NCBI GenBank assembly: GCA_030159075.1
Contig: BROG01000025.1
Location: 1,101,001 to 1,165,000, forward strand
Direction: 5' to 3'
Length of the DNA stretch: 64,000 bases
DNA from: Atrina japonica
Taxonomy: Eukaryota > Mollusca > Bivalvia > Pterioida > Pinnidae
Position 1 is the stretch's first letter. Each line of letters starts with the position of its first letter. Positions 56,601 through 63,231 of the stretch are shown one piece after another. The notes beneath the pieces are model-generated. The model was not told where the DNA came from and did no database searches. It saw nothing but the letters and a program-made list of their open reading frames with translations. The translations under genes were made by a program, and so were the position numbers.

Positions 56601-58537
56601 TTTTGTTTTGAGTTTTTTTCATGGTCATCTAAACTTTCATTTGGATCAAGATGTTCCACATCCGGCATTTTTCTCAAGACACTTTCAACCTCTTCATCAT
56701 TTTGCTCATTACCTAGTAGGCTAGTGTCTTCACTCAGAAGACTATAATCGGCACTCAAATCCAGTGTGTCCTCTAATTTGTCCACTTCACCATTACCTGA
56801 CTTGTTGGATGCACTAAACATGTTCTGTGACTCTTGCCTTTCTTCATACTTCTTTTGATTTTGCCTGTAGTTAGTCAGCAAAGAACTAAGACCACTAACT
56901 TCACTTAAATTTGGTATATCGTAATTGTCATCTTTTTCATCAGATTCTTCATTGTTTTTGTCATTGTTTTTTAGACACTTCTCGGTAGATGTATTTACTT
57001 GAGGCACAGCGCTATTAGCATAACCATCATCTGGTTTGTCACTGGTCTTGGGACAGACTTCAATCTCTTCATTCTGACATGACTGATCCTTTTCTGGTGT
57101 TGAAAGTGTTGTTTCAACTGAGACAGTATCACTAGACTGAAAATCACCAGTAGAAAGTACCAAAATACTATCACTGGAACATGAAGATTTTGTTTTTCTT
57201 TCACTCTCCTCTGATGGTGAAATACATGTATCTGCAGCAATGGATGGTGGGATTTCATACAAATTGTTCTTTTTTAAGATGTCAAAGTCAGGTCTTGTAA
57301 TCTGATGAGGAGAACTCAATAGACTGTCCTCATTCCCATCTAATACTACAAAACTCTCTGGAGAAGAAATATCTGCAATATTCATTTCCATTGATGTGCC
57401 GTCTTGTTGCACATTTTGCTGATGTTGAAGTTTATTTCCCTGTAAAACCCTGGAACTTTCTGGGAGATTTTCAACTACCTGTGAATCTTTGGAATGTTCT
57501 GGAGGCTTTTCAACTCCCTGTAAAACTCTGGATTTTTCGGGAGGGTTTTCAACTTCCTGTAAAACTCTGGAACTTTCTGCTGGATTTTCAACTCCCTGTA
57601 AAACTTTGGAACTTTCTGGAAACTGCTGAGTGCCATCATGTGCAGAAGATTCTGTTGATTTGTCATCTTTTTCTTTCTGTACCACATTCACATTGTCAAC
57701 TACAGTTGAAAATGAGCATTCCTGGCTAACATGTACCAAGCTGCTGTCACACGAGGACGAGGAATTCACAGACACAACATCAGAGGCCTTCAGTATATCT
57801 GTTGAGGAAGCATTGGTCTGAACAGAGTCAGCACTTCTAGTAGCCTCTGTGTCCATACTATAGTTATTTTGTACCTACAATATCATAAGAAATGAACATT
57901 ATTTGTTTTATATAGAAAATATCTTTTAAAATGAAGAATGTGTAGAGAAAGTACAATAATAACAGATATATCAAAATCTTGACCTTCAAATATTCAATCT
58001 GATTTTTTTTTGGATATATTGAAGTAATGATCTCAATTATGTGTGTAACATACCAGAGAACTATATATGTTTAACATATTTGGAAAACCCTTGATTTTAT
58101 CAATAGAAATGTATCGTACCACTTTATTTCTATTGAAACGTCACGTATGGCCGTGACATATCAATAGATATTACTTACCAGTATACCTAAATTGAAAATT
58201 GAGTAGACAGCATATTCATTTAACAACCCTTCAAATCATACGATATTCTGGACCCTAGTATTGTCCGATGAAGAGTACGTCGGCTTTTCATATTTAGTTA
58301 AAGTCGGACATAAAATATAACATATAACATTAGCTCTAAAGAACTATTTGCTGACTGTCAATGTCTGGCAAACGCAAATACGCATTTTTATTATTATACT
58401 AAATTTTAGATCAACTTTAGGCTAATGTACTCCGTAGCCTATAATTATATTCTCATTTGATATGTTTACTTACATCATAACTTTATCAAAACATCTAGTT
58501 TACTCACATGAGACGTGTTCAATACGGATGAAATCAT
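23833..58537 (-). CDS. Multi-macrodomain, RING and Deltex-C (PARP9/14-DTX3L-like) fusion E3 ligase
   Basis: Exons on the minus strand: 58537..58508 (candidate), 57874..54199, 52857..52486, 51985..51918, 49366..49115, 47671..47450, 47163..47064, 42493..42359, 37067..36891, 36017..35838, 34734..33715, 32830..32093, 30520..29715, 26276..26059, 23926..23833. Every junction keeps phase, giving 2,679 aa from the ATG at 57856. Order with residues from that Met: disordered acidic region (1-830), KH/RRM-like array (835-1150), macro A (about 1165-1335), macro B (1350-1550), macro C (1560-1720), KH-like pair (1790-1905), macro D (1936-2116), macro E (2182-2360), 11-aa repeats (2393-2465), RING (2501-2540), DTC (2550-2679). 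By analogy with DTX3L and PARP9 it should bind ADP-ribose and attach ubiquitin, including to ADP-ribosylated targets. No PARP catalytic domain or WWE was found. cDNA is needed to prove a single transcript. Confidence 0.8.
24200..25640. repeat. 39-41-bp minisatellite in the intron splitting the DTC domain
   Basis: About 35 units of the form CTACCTCACAAGTAACTCAG, ATCTCTATTTTGTCCTGTC, with variants (CATATACCTCACAAGTATCTC; CTCAAAAGTAACTCTG). Most units carry AGATCT. Long reading frames in all plus frames are artefacts of the repeat. Confidence 0.95.
26059..26276 (-). CDS. Exon 14: core of the Deltex C-terminal domain
   Basis: [60 protein letters not shown], then T and GGPE. This matches the DTC signature HPNPG, R-x-AYLPD, VLKLL, FTIG-S and WNDIHHKT, the domain that binds ADP-ribose/NAD+ in Deltex ligases. 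The His-His of the catalytic IHHKT motif is intact (about 2637-2641). Phase 0 acceptor, phase 2 donor (TG|GTAATT). Confidence 0.93.
26857..26905 (+). repeat. Decayed hammerhead-like repeat fragment
   Basis: TTAGTCTTATTAACAGAAAC, then GATCATCTTGAGCATT, aligns with 6421..6455, but CTGATGA is destroyed and stem III is broken. A further tail fragment (ATAACTTTGATATTGTTTAT) lies near 27250. Confidence 0.55.
27868..27955 (-). repeat. SINE tRNA-like head fragment
   Basis: Minus strand: GGCTCAGTCAGTAGCATGCT, then CGACTCTTGATTGTGAGTTT and GAGTCC, homologous to the head of the SINE at 7081..7370. Body absent. Confidence 0.75.
27956..29450. other. Intron DNA between exons 13 and 14, no further gene
   Basis: AT-rich sequence without recognisable exon, and no repeat with a clear boundary was identified. 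Confidence 0.5.
29715..30520 (-). CDS. Exon 13: end of macro E, 11-aa repeats and RING
   Basis: The acceptor ATTTCAG leads into [20 protein letters not shown], the last macro E helix. Next come tandem units of about 11 residues ([11 protein letters not shown]), then the [18 protein letters not shown] and CPTC give all eight C3HC4 zinc ligands (C2501, C2504, C2518, H2520, C2523, C2526, C2537, C2540). [13 protein letters not shown] and [19 protein letters not shown] open the Deltex C-terminal domain, close to the DTX3L pattern. Confidence 0.93.
30090..30290 (-). repeat. Coding 33-bp minisatellite before the RING
   Basis: Units encoding [11 protein letters not shown], five of them close to identical, then degenerate units up to residue 2465. 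Unit length is a multiple of three, so copy number change would keep the reading frame and alter only the macro E-to-RING spacer. Confidence 0.88.
30655..30865. repeat. Palindromic MITE, copy 4
   Basis: ACTTGTACCTTATGTACAAT, AACAAATAAGATCTATACAC and GTGAAAATAAGGTCAGGTCC match copies 1-3. The right arm is shortened. It lies 135 nt upstream of exon 13, in intron 12. Confidence 0.7.
31700..32086. repeat. (GA)n/(CAGA)n compound microsatellite abutting exon 12
   Basis: Plus strand GAGA, GACAGAGA and GATAGAGA units. It ends 6 nt from the exon 12 splice donor (exon ends at 32093), so on the transcript the donor GTAAAT is followed at once by a pyrimidine-rich repeat. Confidence 0.97.
32093..32830 (-). 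CDS. Exon 12: end of macro D and most of macro E
   Basis: Begins [20 protein letters not shown], completing macro D, then a linker and macro [44 protein letters not shown] and [10 protein letters not shown]. In macro E the VNAAN motif is IAFGED and the GGG loop is HHRGH, so binding is probably changed. The donor ACAG|GTAAAT is followed within 6 nt by a (CT/GA)n microsatellite. Confidence 0.88.
33050..33210 (+). repeat. SINE-like 3' region
   Basis: Ends GGCATGGCATAAAACACTAT, then TAAACCAC and an A run, like the 3' part at 4795..4930. Confidence 0.45.
33715..34734 (-). CDS. Exon 11: KH-like pair and start of macro D
   Basis: After a linker come two KH-like modules ([20 protein letters not shown] and [20 protein letters not shown], each followed by a long amphipathic helix). 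Macro D then begins with [41 protein letters not shown] and VIHTVGPEW. This is the best-preserved macrodomain of the protein; NAAN, GGGIA and the T-x-AG loop are all present. Donor TCAG|GTAAAT cuts the phosphate loop after S-S-G. Confidence 0.9.
35838..37067 (-). CDS. Exons 9 and 10: second part of degenerate macro C
   Basis: Exon 9 (37067..36891) encodes [18 protein letters not shown] and [12 protein letters not shown], the macrodomain V-x-T-x-x-G-x-L-P-x-x-x-I-I-H-V and S-I-x-x-P strands. Exon 10 (36017..35838) encodes the last helices and strand ([22 protein letters not shown]). The GTG phosphate loop is replaced by VSDP. Both exons are symmetric phase 1-1. Confidence 0.75.
37070..42350. 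other. Intron 8 of the macrodomain-RING-DTC gene
   Basis: A 5.3-kb intron. 37100..37240 is ATCATC-rich. 37260..37380 resembles dispersed CCGTTATATTGCCC repeats. A plus-strand 110-aa ORF at 38898..39230 matches nothing I recognise. 39300..40900 is AT-rich with no recognisable repeat or gene. Confidence 0.5.
42359..42493 (-). CDS. Exon 8: first part of degenerate macro C
   Basis: Encodes [20 protein letters not shown], then [19 protein letters not shown]. The GDV...DGIVM stretch corresponds to G-D-I...D-A-I-V-N of macrodomains, but the Asn pair and the following GGG loop are missing. It is flanked on the 5' side by the large satellite array of intron 7. Symmetric phase 1-1. Confidence 0.7.
42583..43132. 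repeat. 59-bp satellite, nine units
   Basis: Units start at TTTACATTGG spaced exactly 59 nt (42592, 42651, 42710, 42769, 42828, 42887, 42946, 43005, 43064, last partial 43123). Each unit contains TGTTTACATTGGCGAAAGTG, then TTTAGTAAAGCATTTACACA. The two halves resemble diverged copies of the 30-bp unit that follows. Confidence 0.95.
43500..46490. repeat. 30-bp satellite array with forkhead-type motif
   Basis: About 3 kb of TTTGGTAATATGTTTACAGT plus GGTAAATGTG, with substitutions, slips and dropped parts. Almost every unit has TGTTTAC. It fills most of intron 7 between exons 7 and 8. Plus-strand frames reading VFGNMFTVV are artefacts. Confidence 0.95.
46655..46870 (+). repeat. SINE with (AAAC)n tail
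   Basis: AATTAAAGAACCC twice, GTGCCGAGCATCGCCATTTG, CTTGAGTGGGACATTAAACA and ACAATAAACAAACAAACAAA, matching the SINE at 7081..7370 in opposite orientation. The head is degenerate. Confidence 0.75.
47064..47163 (-). CDS. Exon 7: end of macro B and linker
   Basis: [20 protein letters not shown] and a Pro/Ser/Gln linker, the family's terminal macrodomain helix and a flexible hinge. Acceptor ATTTCAG, donor ACAG|GTAAAT, phase 1. Confidence 0.75.
47450..49366 (-). CDS. Exons 5 and 6: body of macro B
   Basis: Exon 5 (49366..49115) gives [20 protein letters not shown], then [17 protein letters not shown]. Exon 6 (47671..47450) gives [26 protein letters not shown] and [10 protein letters not shown]. 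The VNT, GGVS and GTG loops match PARP14 second/third macrodomains, which bind ADP-ribose rather than hydrolyse it. The phase-0 introns differ from the phase-1 introns of macros C, D and E. Confidence 0.88.
47815..48045 (-). repeat. tRNA-derived SINE, second family
   Basis: Minus strand begins GTAGCTGACTGGTTAGAGCA, then TCATGCTTTGAACCATGAAG (tRNA-like head with box A). The body runs to GTGCCATAAAACAAA at 47815. Confidence 0.65.
48240..48960. repeat. Dispersed bivalve repeat
   Basis: AAAAGGACCAAAGGGCCTTA, then AGTCGCTCACCTGG at the left. It contains three copies of AAAAGGGGAAATAACTCNNA TAAGGGTC. It lies in the intron between exons 5 and 6. Confidence 0.6.
49665..49727. repeat. (TA)n microsatellite
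   Basis: 63 nt of alternating AT, in the intron between exons 4 and 5, next to a hairpin element at 49732..49840. Confidence 0.97.
49732..49840. repeat. Short hairpin MITE
   Basis: ACATGGCAAAATCTGTATC near the left end is complementary to GATACAGATTTTGTCATGT near the right, with GGCCATAGACCCTCGGG inside opposite GGTCTCGGGTTGATATGGC. Confidence 0.7.
50619..50692. repeat. (TA)n microsatellite
   Basis: 74 nt of TA, in the intron between exons 4 and 5. Confidence 0.97.
50970..51440. repeat. Dispersed repeat with short internal reiteration
   Basis: GGGCATGTGATGTCAGTGAA recurs at about 51050, 51083, 51113 and 51240. It ends with ATAGACAGACAGATGGACGA and a G run. It has no coding potential. Confidence 0.6.
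51918..51985 (-). CDS. Exon 4: first strands of macro B
   Basis: A 68-nt exon: acceptor TTTGTTCTAG, donor AAG|GTAAAG. It encodes [20 protein letters not shown] and then QK, the opening beta strands of a PARP14-type macrodomain (I-x-V-x-x-G-x-I). It joins VDVIVNT in exon 5 exactly at the expected point. Confidence 0.8.
52486..52857 (-). CDS. Exon 3: second half of degenerate macro A
   Basis: Encodes [45 protein letters not shown] and [13 protein letters not shown]. This follows the macrodomain order: central strand, helix, phosphate-loop strand (S-I-A-F-P) and C-terminal strand. The GTG loop after CFP is replaced by QKFQSL, and no NAAN or GGG loop is present in the preceding part, so ADP-ribose binding is doubtful. 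Confidence 0.75.
53497..53800. repeat. Local tandem duplication
   Basis: GTTTGTTATCAAG, TTTTCAAAGTC, CTATTCCCCATTGACGATA and GACCTCTA-GTATCTACATAC each occur twice in the same order, at about 53500..53620 and 53678..53780. Confidence 0.75.
54199..57874 (-). CDS. Large exon 2: disordered N-terminus and KH/RRM-like array
   Basis: A 3.7-kb exon. From the ATG at 57856 the first roughly 830 residues are Ser/Asp/Glu-rich and low in hydrophobics, with a 15-residue tandem repeat (81-140, pattern ESSRVLQ-x-VENPP). From about residue 835 ([10 protein letters not shown]) the sequence becomes folded in character, with alternating beta/alpha segments such as [36 protein letters not shown] and CCITVHQEG. 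These resemble the KH/RRM-like repeats of PARP14 and the DTX3L N-terminus. The exon ends at the start of macro A ([14 protein letters not shown]) with donor TATG|GTTAGT. The domain names are inferred from pattern, not from a profile search. Confidence 0.85.
57437..57616 (-). repeat. Coding 45-bp minisatellite
   Basis: Four and a half units of 15 residues ([18 protein letters not shown]; one unit diverges as [13 protein letters not shown]) in the disordered N-terminus. All units keep frame. Confidence 0.85.
58508..58537 (-). CDS. Candidate 5' coding exon
   Basis: An ATG at 58537 leads through [10 protein letters not shown] to a good donor (CAT|GTGAGTAAA) and joins the acceptor TTGTAG at 57875 in frame with the large exon, adding 16 residues before MDTEAT. 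An in-frame TGA lies 24 nt upstream of this ATG. If the exon is non-coding, translation starts at 57856. Confidence 0.45.
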
Positions 58538-58589
58538 ACATCGTACTCCTAATTTTCACTCCAAAGCACTTATACTGACCAATTCCTAA

Positions 58590-58670
58590 AATTCACGAAC
58601 CGAAAGTAGCCTTTGGAAAATCCTTAATCAGGTTTTGTGATATTCGTCACTTCCGGGAAGTGTAAAGGAT
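58590..58670 (-). promoter_or_regulatory. Putative promoter with IRF-core and GAS/ETS palindrome
   Basis: TTCCGGGAA (58651..58659) fits the STAT GAS consensus TTC-NNN-GAA and also forms back-to-back ETS sites (ACTTCCGGGAAGT). AACCGAAA (58598..58605, plus strand) fits the IRF core AANNGAAA. They lie 114 and 61 nt upstream of the candidate ATG at 58537. Short motifs occur by chance; the spacing and the gene make it worth a test. Confidence 0.4.
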
Positions 58671-58739
58671 ATACCGAGCCCAACACCAGACATTAAAATG
58701 CCACTTTCACGCATTTTTTTTCACTATTAGACTAATATT

Positions 58740-60240
58740 ATTACGGTGATAAACATGTATTACCACAATTTACATTTTTATGATACACATTTTTATGATA
58801 ACCACCAAACAATGTATTACTACAATTAACATTTTTTTAACTACCACCAAACACTGTATTACTACAATTACCATTTTACGAGTTGGAACATCAACTGAGT
58901 AATGTTATGGCAAGTTGTTTATTAGGAACACGCCAAAGTACATTTTGCAGTATGGGGTTAATATTATATTAATTTGACAATTAATATTATATTGACGGAA
59001 AATTACACACGTAGGCCTATGTACATTTCAGCAACATAGACTCAACTTCATAATTCGCTGAAAAATATAGGTCTACAAGACATGTTCAAATATATGCTAT
59101 TAACAGTCAGTTCGGCGTCCTTTATAAGCTTTAAGATGTTATAAATTTGCTTTAGAATGTTTCTTTTCAATTATTTTTTAACATTATACTCTTGTGACAG
59201 AATTGACGTTAAAAGCGAATGACAGGACTGTGCACGATTAATATGCAAATGAGTTTTGGTCAAGTTTCCCTTACTGTGTATTGGCAAGATCTGGCTGTGA
59301 AGTTGGACATAGACATTGTGTCATTCCTCAGAGAAACATGCGACAGTCTTTGAAGTTGAGAGAATGTTTTACATGCACACGTACTGACCTACAGATTTAA
59401 GGCTACTGACGGAAAGCATAGTGTAAGGGTACAATACTACCCTGTCGCATAGAAATCTAATAGTGATGTTTATCAGCACAAAGTTTCATAATCATATCGC
59501 TGATCAATGTAGTTTGTTGCATAAGTAAATCAGCCACCAGTAGGGTCTACTCACGTTAGGTCAAATGTCTACACTGATTTGAGGTTACTTTTTTGTAAAA
59601 CCTAATTTTACCAAAATGATAATTCAAAATCGTTGTAAAAATTCGACCTACAGGCTACTCACGTGCACATGTGATATAAATGGTAAAAAATGTGAAAAAA
59701 TGTGATGTTCTCATTGTCATTATTGGTCTTATTTGAAATAAAATTGGGCGATTCTCGTAGGTTTTTGCTAATTTGGAAACTCTGGAAATAACATGCATTT
59801 TGTCAATAAAAAGGCTAATGTCATATTGTGACAGTAAATTCAAGATTTACAACATGACAGTGGTACCCTTTATTGAAATTAACCTGCAATATATTTTAAA
59901 CATGTGTACACAGTGTATATTTTTCAGTATACTGAGTATATTATACCTCATTGAAACTTAACGAGTACCATCAACTCGTATCAGTACTTTCGGTACTTTG
60001 ATTACAATTACCACCAAACACTGTATTACTTTACTACAATTTATATTTTATAATTACCACCAAACACTGTATTATTTCAATTAACATTTTTATATGTCTT
60101 TGCTACAATTTAACATTTTTATCATTGCCAACTACACTGTTTGGCTTCCATCAATATTTTTATAATAACCAACACTATATTACTAGCAATAATAATTTTA
60201 TAATTACCAACAACACTGATTTACCGGTACTACGACCTTT
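58740..60240. repeat. Scattered copies of a short ACCACCAAACACTGTATTAC motif
   Basis: TACCACCAAACACTGTATTA and close variants occur at about 58800, 58850, 60010, 60060 and 60180, each followed by CTACAATTAACATTTTT. The intervening 59.0-60.0 kb shows no gene. Confidence 0.5.
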
Positions 60241-61740
60241 ACTATTAGCAACAAGAAACCTCTTATGACACTATGGTCATATTGCCTCTAGCATTGTATA
60301 TCAGAGGTCAAGGTTAAGTCGAAGGTCAAGATAAAAATGAAGGTTATAGTCAACTAATGTCCCCATGCTCTATCTGCAAGTTACAAGATCGTATTTCAAC
60401 ATTTTTTAAAAATTAATCGCAACAGCTAAACCAAATTGCTGATACAGACAGAGAGACAGAGAGACATACATACTATAACTAGTACTGTTCGTCGGTTACA
60501 TGTAGGGAATTAATTCATAACTCGCTTGGTATCCATTTTCAATACTTTTTTAATTTTATGTACACAACATCACACTCTGAAGTCTGAATCTGAACTGCTC
60601 ACCAATTATACATATCAGCGATATATAAAGCTAATATGAGCTTTACATATCGTTGTATATACTATACAAAACGTATGTCCAACTTCAGGTATGTAAACAA
60701 TGCTCACATTTTCCGAATAATAGTTCAATTAAGATAATCCCCATTGTACAGAATTGTCATGTAATTTATTTGATGTTCCGAGAGTAAATTCGTTTCATTT
60801 CCGTCTTTACACTTAGTATCTCCCAAAATAAATACCATGTGTCTTAACCGTTACCTGAAGTTGACATATAAGATTTACTTTTAATCACCTAACGATTTTA
60901 GGCATTTGTGTCTAAAGTCGGAGTTAATTACAAACTAAACAATAATAAGAATTACATTTCGCCCGAGTTGTCAAACTGTTGTGTATCTTTGTACTGTATT
61001 ATATTTGTTTACAGAATCGTATTTTTCGATTAGTTGTGACAAATCTCATTTTCATGAATTTGTATAAATTTAAAATAATAAGATACCTATACATATATGT
61101 GATATGTATTTTAGCGGTCTTAATACATACAGGCAGACAGACAGACAGACAGACAGGCAGACAAAACGTCAATTCAAAGATCGATATTTGTTTCGCAATC
61201 CGTACAAAAACCACGACTTTCTTTTCAATTGTTACGGTACGATGAGCCTTTATCGATCCAAAAATTGTAAACTTTTTTTTCTTCTGAAAGATTTAGCAAT
61301 GTATTAATCTTAAACACACAAAAGTTGTTTTTCTGTACTTTAAATCTGCCTTCAATCTTGCTTTGATGTTTTATATTCGGTATATGTAGGCCTATTAGCT
61401 GTCGAATCATGCTACATACTTTCAATGTTTACCTGTTAGATTTTTAATCTGTATTTGAAAGTTAGGTATTTGACATACCTAGATTGTGATTAGTCATAAT
61501 TGATCATGATTGTGTGAAGTCTGCCATGTCATTGGCAGCTGAATTTCCAAAATAGATTCTATCCTGTTACTCAAAACAGTCATGAATATACAGTAAAACC
61601 TACTTATATTGAACCCTGTTACATTGAAAACCCGTTTAATTCGAAATTGTTTTGATTCCGCGGCCTAATTTCTGTATTACCATTATAACCCCTTCATTTA
61701 AAAAAACAACCTTGTTAATTTTGGAAGAAGAATTCACTCC
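60240..61740. other. Intergenic DNA, no gene seen
   Basis: A short (CAGA)n tract lies at 61130..61160. 61590..61700 (CAGTAAAACCTACTTATATT...) looks like the end of a dispersed element. Nothing else is recognisable. Confidence 0.5.
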
Positions 61741-61846
61741 CTTCAGTTTATATATATATATATATTGAAAGTCCAAACGTAAAGAAATTAAATATAAAAA
61801 TACAGAATGTCACACCACAAAACAGTTTTAAGTTTTATTAACTTAC

Positions 61847-61888
61847 ATTGCGACACGTGTTTCGCGTTACAAACGCTCATCAGGCAAT
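61847..61888 (-). ncRNA. Small hammerhead ribozyme (Penelope-associated)
   Basis: On the minus strand, 5' to 3': stem I ATTGC (61888..61884), core CTGATGA (61883..61877), stem II GCGTT-TGT-AACGC, then GAAA, stem III ACAC/GTGT with no loop, cleavage triplet GTC, stem I' GCAAT (61851..61847). All conserved core bases are present, and stems I and II are five perfect pairs each. A palindromic loopless stem III is the type described for Penelope-like elements, reported to cleave as dimers. It lies downstream of the element's ORF on the same strand, where the 3' pseudo-LTR is expected. Confidence 0.88.
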
Positions 61889-62796
61889 TATCATCAACAA
61901 AAATGTATTGAATATATATCATGAATCTCATAGTGGTAAAGTAAATACATATATTAGAAGTTGATGACGTAGATAATATAACACTAATGTAGGAAGCTTA
62001 ATGCAAAGAATAAACAAATTAGTTAATCTGATAAGAAGGCCCCTCCTTTGCATAAGATTATATGAAATGTGTGGGTTAGGTTCTGTTAAGTAATGGTTTG
62101 AATTTATCAATACAATATTGCTCTTTGAGTGTAATATTCGAATAGTCATCTGTTTGATATATTGGCATGATTTTGAAATTCCCTTTACTTCACTGAAATA
62201 TATGTTTAGAAACGAATAAATTACGATTATGTGATACTTTATATTGCTTTTGTGTAGAGCTACTCTTTGGTTTAATGACTAAGTACATCCAATATATTCA
62301 TCCTTGCAACTTTCACATAAAATTACATATATTACGTTTTCAGAATTGCAATTTAATATTCGTTTGATACAAAATAACGAACAGGAATTTTTAAATTTGA
62401 ATGTCTGACCTTTAATAATGATGTCACATACTTTACATCTTTTATTTTTGCATTTAATTACACCCCCGATCTTTAAATCCTCATTATTTGTAAAGTGGGT
62501 ACAAGTTAGTAACTGTTTGAGATTTTTAGGTTGTCGTTTACTTTTTATAATTTTTGTTTCATTTTAAATTATATTTATTTATTCATCTACTCGTAAACTA
62601 TCTAAGCTTTTATATACTTTGTTAAATATTTCCGGATTGCATTTATTAAAAGTTGTTACAAATGCTAATGGTTGGTGTTTAATCTTTGATTTTGTTTGTC
62701 TCAGCACTGATAAAGGAATAGATTCAGATAGGTCTATCCCTTTGTTTATTTGAGTCAAAGGATATCCTCGTTCTTTTAAGGCATATCTTAATTCAT

Positions 62797-63231
62797 CTAA
62801 GCGTTTTTCCTTAGGACTGATGGTACAATGATAGTACATAAACGTCGTGCTAATGTGTATGGAATAGAATTTCTGCAACTTTTTGGGTGTTGACTTTTGA
62901 AATGGAGATATTGTTGTGTATCTGTAGGCTTTCTGTAAATATCCGTGATTAATTTGTTGCCTTCTTTTATAAGCATGATGTCTAAAAATGCTATTTTATA
63001 AGGATCTTTTTCTATAGTAAAAGTTATATTAGGATGTAAGTTTTGCAAAATGTCATAAAGATTATCAATAATGCCCCAGTTAAGAGTCCAGATAATGAAA
63101 CAATCGTCCAAATATCTTTTCCATAGTGTTTTAAATGTTTCAATTACATTGGAATCAAAATATTGTTCCATCCTTTCATAAAGCTTGTTTTTTAGATACC
63201 CCAATGTAAAAGTTGCGTAAGCTGGTGCCAT
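62797..63231 (-). pseudogene. Penelope-like RT catalytic segment
   Basis: Holds the YLDD active-site motif at RYLDDCFIIW. The upstream frame ends LGTAMGTK at a run of six A; one base less would join it to MAPAYA in frame, so this is a simple one-base indel. It changes frame again near 62822, before SPKEKRLDELRYALKERG. Confidence 0.85.
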
